Below, piece after piece: positions 5,952 through 7,888 of a stretch of 7,888 nt of DNA; the first letter of the stretch is position 1; each line of letters begins with the position of its first letter. The position numbers and the translations under genes are program-made. The notes below the pieces were generated by a model. That model was not told the DNA's origin. It did no database searches and saw only the letters and a list, made by a program, of their open reading frames with translations. This stretch comes from an uncultured Microcaldota archaeon (lineage in GTDB: Archaea > Micrarchaeota > Micrarchaeia > Anstonellales > Anstonellaceae): assembly GCA_903923795.1 (NCBI GenBank), contig CAIXYX010000106.1, positions 1 to 7,888 of the forward strand, written 5' to 3'.

Positions 5952-6701
5952 GTGCGATTTGGATGGATGCTATTCGCGCTCGCATTCGCGGGATTCCTGC
6001 TTGCGGGCTGCACTTCGAACAATACAAGCCCAACCGGCAATAATTCCGCGCCGGTCATAGGCGCCGGCACTCCGGGCCTTCCGTCGACACCCGGTATCGT
6101 TGCTCCTCCGGCCGACCCCAAGGCCGATGTCGCGCGCCTGCTCCGGAAGATGAATTCAACCGCCTGGATGGTGGAATACAGCGTTGATTCTGGCGGGTCC
6201 AGCGCATTTCCATTCACGGGCATGTCGGCGTACCGCGACGGCACCGGTTCCTACCGTTATGACATGAGCGTCCAGACGATGGATGTGCGGATGTATCATC
6301 TTCAGACAGACGCCCCCGGCGCCGGAGTGGCCTGCCTAAAAAACAGCACCATGAACTGGACCTGCGTGAAAGCGAACAGCTCCATGACTGATATCTTCGG
6401 GTCGATGACCGACAACCTGACGCAGGCGCAGATAGCCTCGCTGCCGTCCAAGACCATAGCCGGCGTGGCGGCTTCGTGCTACAATGTCACCAACCAGACA
6501 GGCAGCTCATTGTGGTCCGAAGCATGCTTCTCGCCGACGGACGGCGCAATACTCTACGCGGGCGGAGCCAGCAAGCAGTCGGACGGGTCGATATCTATTG
6601 GCAGCTTCACGGCCACAACATACTCGAACTCTGTCTCCGACTCGGACTTCATCCCGCCGTCCACTCCCATAGACCCGGGAGCCTATTCGGGCGGGCAGTA
6701 G
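5952..6701 (+). CDS. Surface lipoprotein B of the tandem family (249 aa)
   Basis: The second paralogue and the shortest. The signal peptide ends LLAGC with Cys20, followed by TSNNTSPTGNN, which gene C shares. The linker is only about 37 residues (21-57). The ectodomain carries AWMVEYSVDS, YRDG..SYRYDM, NWTC (135-138), LPSKTIAG (164-171), SCYNVT (175-180), an ACFSPTDGAILY block and DFIPPSTP. Cysteines 128, 138, 176 and 192 align with those of A and C. NWT and NVT are the two sequons conserved across the family, and several more lie around them. The body is the most diverged of the three (MYHLQTD where C has VIYTSTS), yet its promoter is nearly identical to that of gene A. The GTG start is preceded by AGGTGAT. 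Location is presumably the outer face of the cytoplasmic membrane or the S-layer space. Function is unknown. Confidence 0.85.
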   Translation: MRFGWMLFALAFAGFLLAGCTSNNTSPTGNNSAPVIGAGTPGLPSTPGIVAPPADPKADVARLLRKMNSTAWMVEYSVDSGGSSAFPFTGMSAYRDGTGSYRYDMSVQTMDVRMYHLQTDAPGAGVACLKNSTMNWTCVKANSSMTDIFGSMTDNLTQAQIASLPSKTIAGVAASCYNVTNQTGSSLWSEACFSPTDGAILYAGGASKQSDGSISIGSFTATTYSNSVSDSDFIPPSTPIDPGAYSGGQ

Positions 6702-6710
6702 GCGGAACGG

Positions 6711-6785
6711 TTTTTCTTTCCCGTCATTTTCCTTTTTTTCCTTTCCCTCTTTTTCATTCTTCCATTCTTCTGTCTCTTCTATTTT
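6711..6785 (+). terminator. Polypyrimidine tract after lipoprotein gene B
   Basis: TTTTTCTTTCCC begins nine bases after the stop, and an almost unbroken pyrimidine tract follows, including TTTTTTT at 6733-6739. Several consecutive T-runs would give stepwise archaeal termination before the promoter of gene C. Confidence 0.6.
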
Positions 6786-6807
6786 TCCAATCCACCTACC
6801 CATAGCC

Positions 6808-6846
6808 TTAATTACCTCTATTTCGTTACGCCCCATCGGTGATTTT
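6808..6846 (+). promoter_or_regulatory. Promoter and ribosome-binding site of lipoprotein gene C
   Basis: TTAATTA (6808-6814) is centred 36 bases before the GTG at 6847. The ribosome-binding site is CGGTGAT, one base short of the gene A and B form. The TTAATTACCTC core and the GGTGATTTTGTGCG end are kept, while the middle has diverged. Confidence 0.65.
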
Positions 6847-7650
6847 GTGCGTTTCGAATCGATGCTATTCGCGCTTGCTTTCATAGGATTTATGCTGGCG
6901 GGCTGCACGCAGAACAACACAAGCCCAACGGGCAACAACCCGGCGGCCGCAACCGGCACCCCAAGCACCACTGCTTCAGGCCATGTGGTCTCACCCGCCG
7001 GCAATTCCGGCACGCCCGCAAACTCGGGCACGCCGACAACTCCCGGCACAATCGCGCCTCCATCCGGCAACGCCAAGGCCGAGCTCATCCGCCTCGCGGG
7101 TCTTATGAATTCCACGAAATGGAAAGCGGATTATTCGGTCGACATGACCGGCGGAGCCTCACAAATCACTGGCATGAGCCTCTTCTATGACGGCGGGCAT
7201 CGTGCCCGAATAGACATGGCCAGCCCGCAGATGAATCTGCGCGTCATCTACACCTCGACAAGTCCGGGCGTGGGGACAGGCGTGGCCTGCTATGGCAAGG
7301 GCAGCAACTGGACCTGCGTGCAGACCCGCACCGTCCCGAACGACACATTCAAGTCTTTGGGAGAAAATGTGGCGGGCTACACAGTCACCGCCCTGCCTTC
7401 CCGCACCATCGCGGGCACAACCGCCTCCTGCTTCAATGTCACAGGGATGAGCGGCCAGCCAACCTCCTGGGCATCAGAATGCTATGGTTCGAGCGGTGCC
7501 ATCCTCTTTTTGCAGACCTCTTCAGGCACCGGCGCATCGGCATCCCTGACCACCATGACCGCCACATCGGTCTCGACAGGCGTCTCTGATTCGGACTTCG
7601 TCCCGCCCGCAACCCCGCTCGTCGTCAACAACACCTATAAAGGACAGTAG
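6847..7650 (+). CDS. Surface lipoprotein C of the tandem family (267 aa)
   Basis: The third paralogue. The lipobox MLAGC with Cys20 is followed by TQNNTSPTGNN. A linker of intermediate length (21-77) carries the short repeat NSGTP twice. The ectodomain starts at AELIRLAG (78) and holds KWKADYSVDM, LFYDGGHRARIDM, NWTC (154-157), LPSRTIAG (183-190), SCFNVT (194-199), SWASECYGSSGAILF and SDSDFVPPATP. Cysteines 148, 157, 195 and 212 repeat the family spacing (9, 38, 17). In the ectodomain it is closest to protein A; in its signal peptide it is closest to B. The GTG start is supported by the conserved GGTGATTTT just upstream. Nothing suggests an enzyme; a binding, scaffold or cell-contact role at the surface is inference. 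A T-rich terminator follows and the next gene on the right is a convergent tRNA. Confidence 0.85.
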   Translation: MRFESMLFALAFIGFMLAGCTQNNTSPTGNNPAAATGTPSTTASGHVVSPAGNSGTPANSGTPTTPGTIAPPSGNAKAELIRLAGLMNSTKWKADYSVDMTGGASQITGMSLFYDGGHRARIDMASPQMNLRVIYTSTSPGVGTGVACYGKGSNWTCVQTRTVPNDTFKSLGENVAGYTVTALPSRTIAGTTASCFNVTGMSGQPTSWASECYGSSGAILFLQTSSGTGASASLTTMTATSVSTGVSDSDFVPPATPLVVNNTYKGQ

Positions 7651-7660
7651 ACCAAAACAC

Positions 7661-7690
7661 GTTTCCTTTCTTTTTTCAATTCTATTTTTT
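7661..7690 (+). terminator. T-rich terminator after lipoprotein gene C
   Basis: GTTTCCTTTCTTTTTT begins ten bases after the stop, and a second run TTTTTT ends at 7690. This matches the terminators behind the other two family members. Confidence 0.55.
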
Positions 7691-7696
7691 CTCAAC

Positions 7697-7704
7697 TATT
7701 TAAA
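7697..7704 (+). promoter_or_regulatory. Orphan TATA-like box
   Basis: TATTTAAA with no coding frame behind it on the plus strand. A transcript would start near 7727, close to the first arm of the inverted repeat at 7724. It could be a promoter of a small structured RNA or only AT-rich spacer. Confidence 0.25.
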
Positions 7705-7723
7705 ATCAGAAAAAACCCCCGGG

Positions 7724-7778
7724 AAAGAAAGAGAATTTGTAATATACTGGCGCGAAGCGCCAGCAAGACTCTTTCTTT
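7724..7778. repeat. Nested inverted repeat in a convergent intergenic region
   Basis: The outer arms AAAGAAAGAG (7724-7733) and CTCTTTCTTT (7769-7778) are perfect complements. They enclose a second perfect hairpin, CTGGCGC, loop GAA, GCGCCAG (7747-7763). It lies between lipoprotein gene C and the tRNA and resembles the hairpin cluster at 3909-3977. Confidence 0.65.
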
Positions 7779-7790
7779 TGGGGTCAAGCA

Positions 7791-7813
7791 CTTTTCTTTC
7801 GGAGAAAGAAAAG
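7791..7813 (-). terminator. Hairpin 3' of the tRNA gene
   Basis: CTTTTCTTTC (7791-7800), loop GGA, GAAAGAAAAG (7804-7813), a perfect ten-base stem. It begins eight bases beyond the tRNA 3' end in the minus direction. It puts a T-rich tract on the minus strand where the tRNA transcript would stop, and the mirrored tract would also stop plus-strand read-through. Confidence 0.5.
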
Positions 7814-7820
7814 GGCTGTT

Positions 7821-7888
7821 CGGGCCCGGGGAGATTTGAACTCCCAACCTTCGCCTCGCTCCAACAAATTTCACCCGAGCGTCGAACA
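7821..7888 (-). tRNA. tRNA gene, 3' part only, isotype not readable
   Basis: On the minus strand the T arm is complete: stem GGGAG (7845-7841), loop TTCAAAT (7840-7834), stem CTCCC (7833-7829). The seven-base 3' acceptor strand CGGGCCC (7828-7822) and a discriminator G (7821) follow. CCA is not encoded. The 5' half lies outside the window, so acceptor pairing cannot be tested. The bases just before the T arm (GGCGAAGGTT) do not give a normal seven-base anticodon loop with U33 at the expected distance. CGCTC and GAGCG upstream pair across a 15-base loop. This suggests either a class II tRNA with a long variable arm or an intron. A G discriminator is common in archaeal tRNA-Ser, but it is weak evidence by itself. 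Confidence 0.75.

Noticed and set aside
6507..6803. Minus-strand frame starting MGRWIGKIEE with a GAGGT upstream, antisense to the end of lipoprotein B
   Set aside because: The first part is the reverse complement of the polypyrimidine terminator (Lys/Glu repeats) and the rest is antisense to a well-supported gene. The start resemblance is better explained by the duplicated promoter block.

Overview
The window reads as archaeal chromosome. The left edge carries the pair rps6e then aIF2-gamma, an arrangement found in archaea. Promoters are TATA boxes about 26 bases upstream of the inferred transcription starts, two genes look leaderless, several genes end in poly-pyrimidine tracts, and the tRNA at the right edge does not encode CCA. 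Start codons are mixed (ATG, GTG, TTG). Compact genes, a stand-alone synthetase-type enzyme and tandem small lipoproteins would fit a small-genome lineage such as DPANN, but the sequence alone does not fix the phylum.

Layout. 1-531 (minus): the 5' end of aIF2-gamma, preceded by the complete ribosomal protein S6e gene. 532-616: a divergent control region centred on a palindromic TATA box. 617-1190 (plus): a 57-residue two-helix membrane protein, too short for ordinary gene callers, then an acidic 110-residue protein of unknown function. 1191-1296: a G6/C6 hairpin and a TATA box. 1297-3861 (plus): a full MgtA-type P-type ATPase. 3862-3986: a convergent intergenic region packed with inverted repeats. 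3987-4850 (minus): an asparagine-synthetase-type PP-loop protein with no glutaminase domain. 4895-7650 (plus): three tandem paralogous lipoprotein genes, each with its own near-identical promoter cassette, GTG start and T-rich terminator. 7651-7820: a second structured intergenic region. 7821-7888 (minus): the 3' part of a tRNA running out of the window.

How the parts relate. S6e and aIF2-gamma are translation genes and probably one transcript. The ATPase is a self-contained Mg2+ uptake pump. The most distinctive content is the lipoprotein triplet. All three have a Cys20 lipobox, a low-complexity Pro/Gly/Thr/Asn linker of varying length, then a conserved ectodomain of about 190 residues with four invariant cysteines and two invariant N-glycosylation sequons. 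They look like cell-surface anchored, probably disulfide-bonded binding or scaffold proteins that expanded by duplication of the whole promoter-plus-gene unit. The duplicated unit appears to include the first codons of the divergent synthetase gene. I see no CRISPR array, insertion sequence, transposase or integrase. No stretch over 300 bases lacks a gene.
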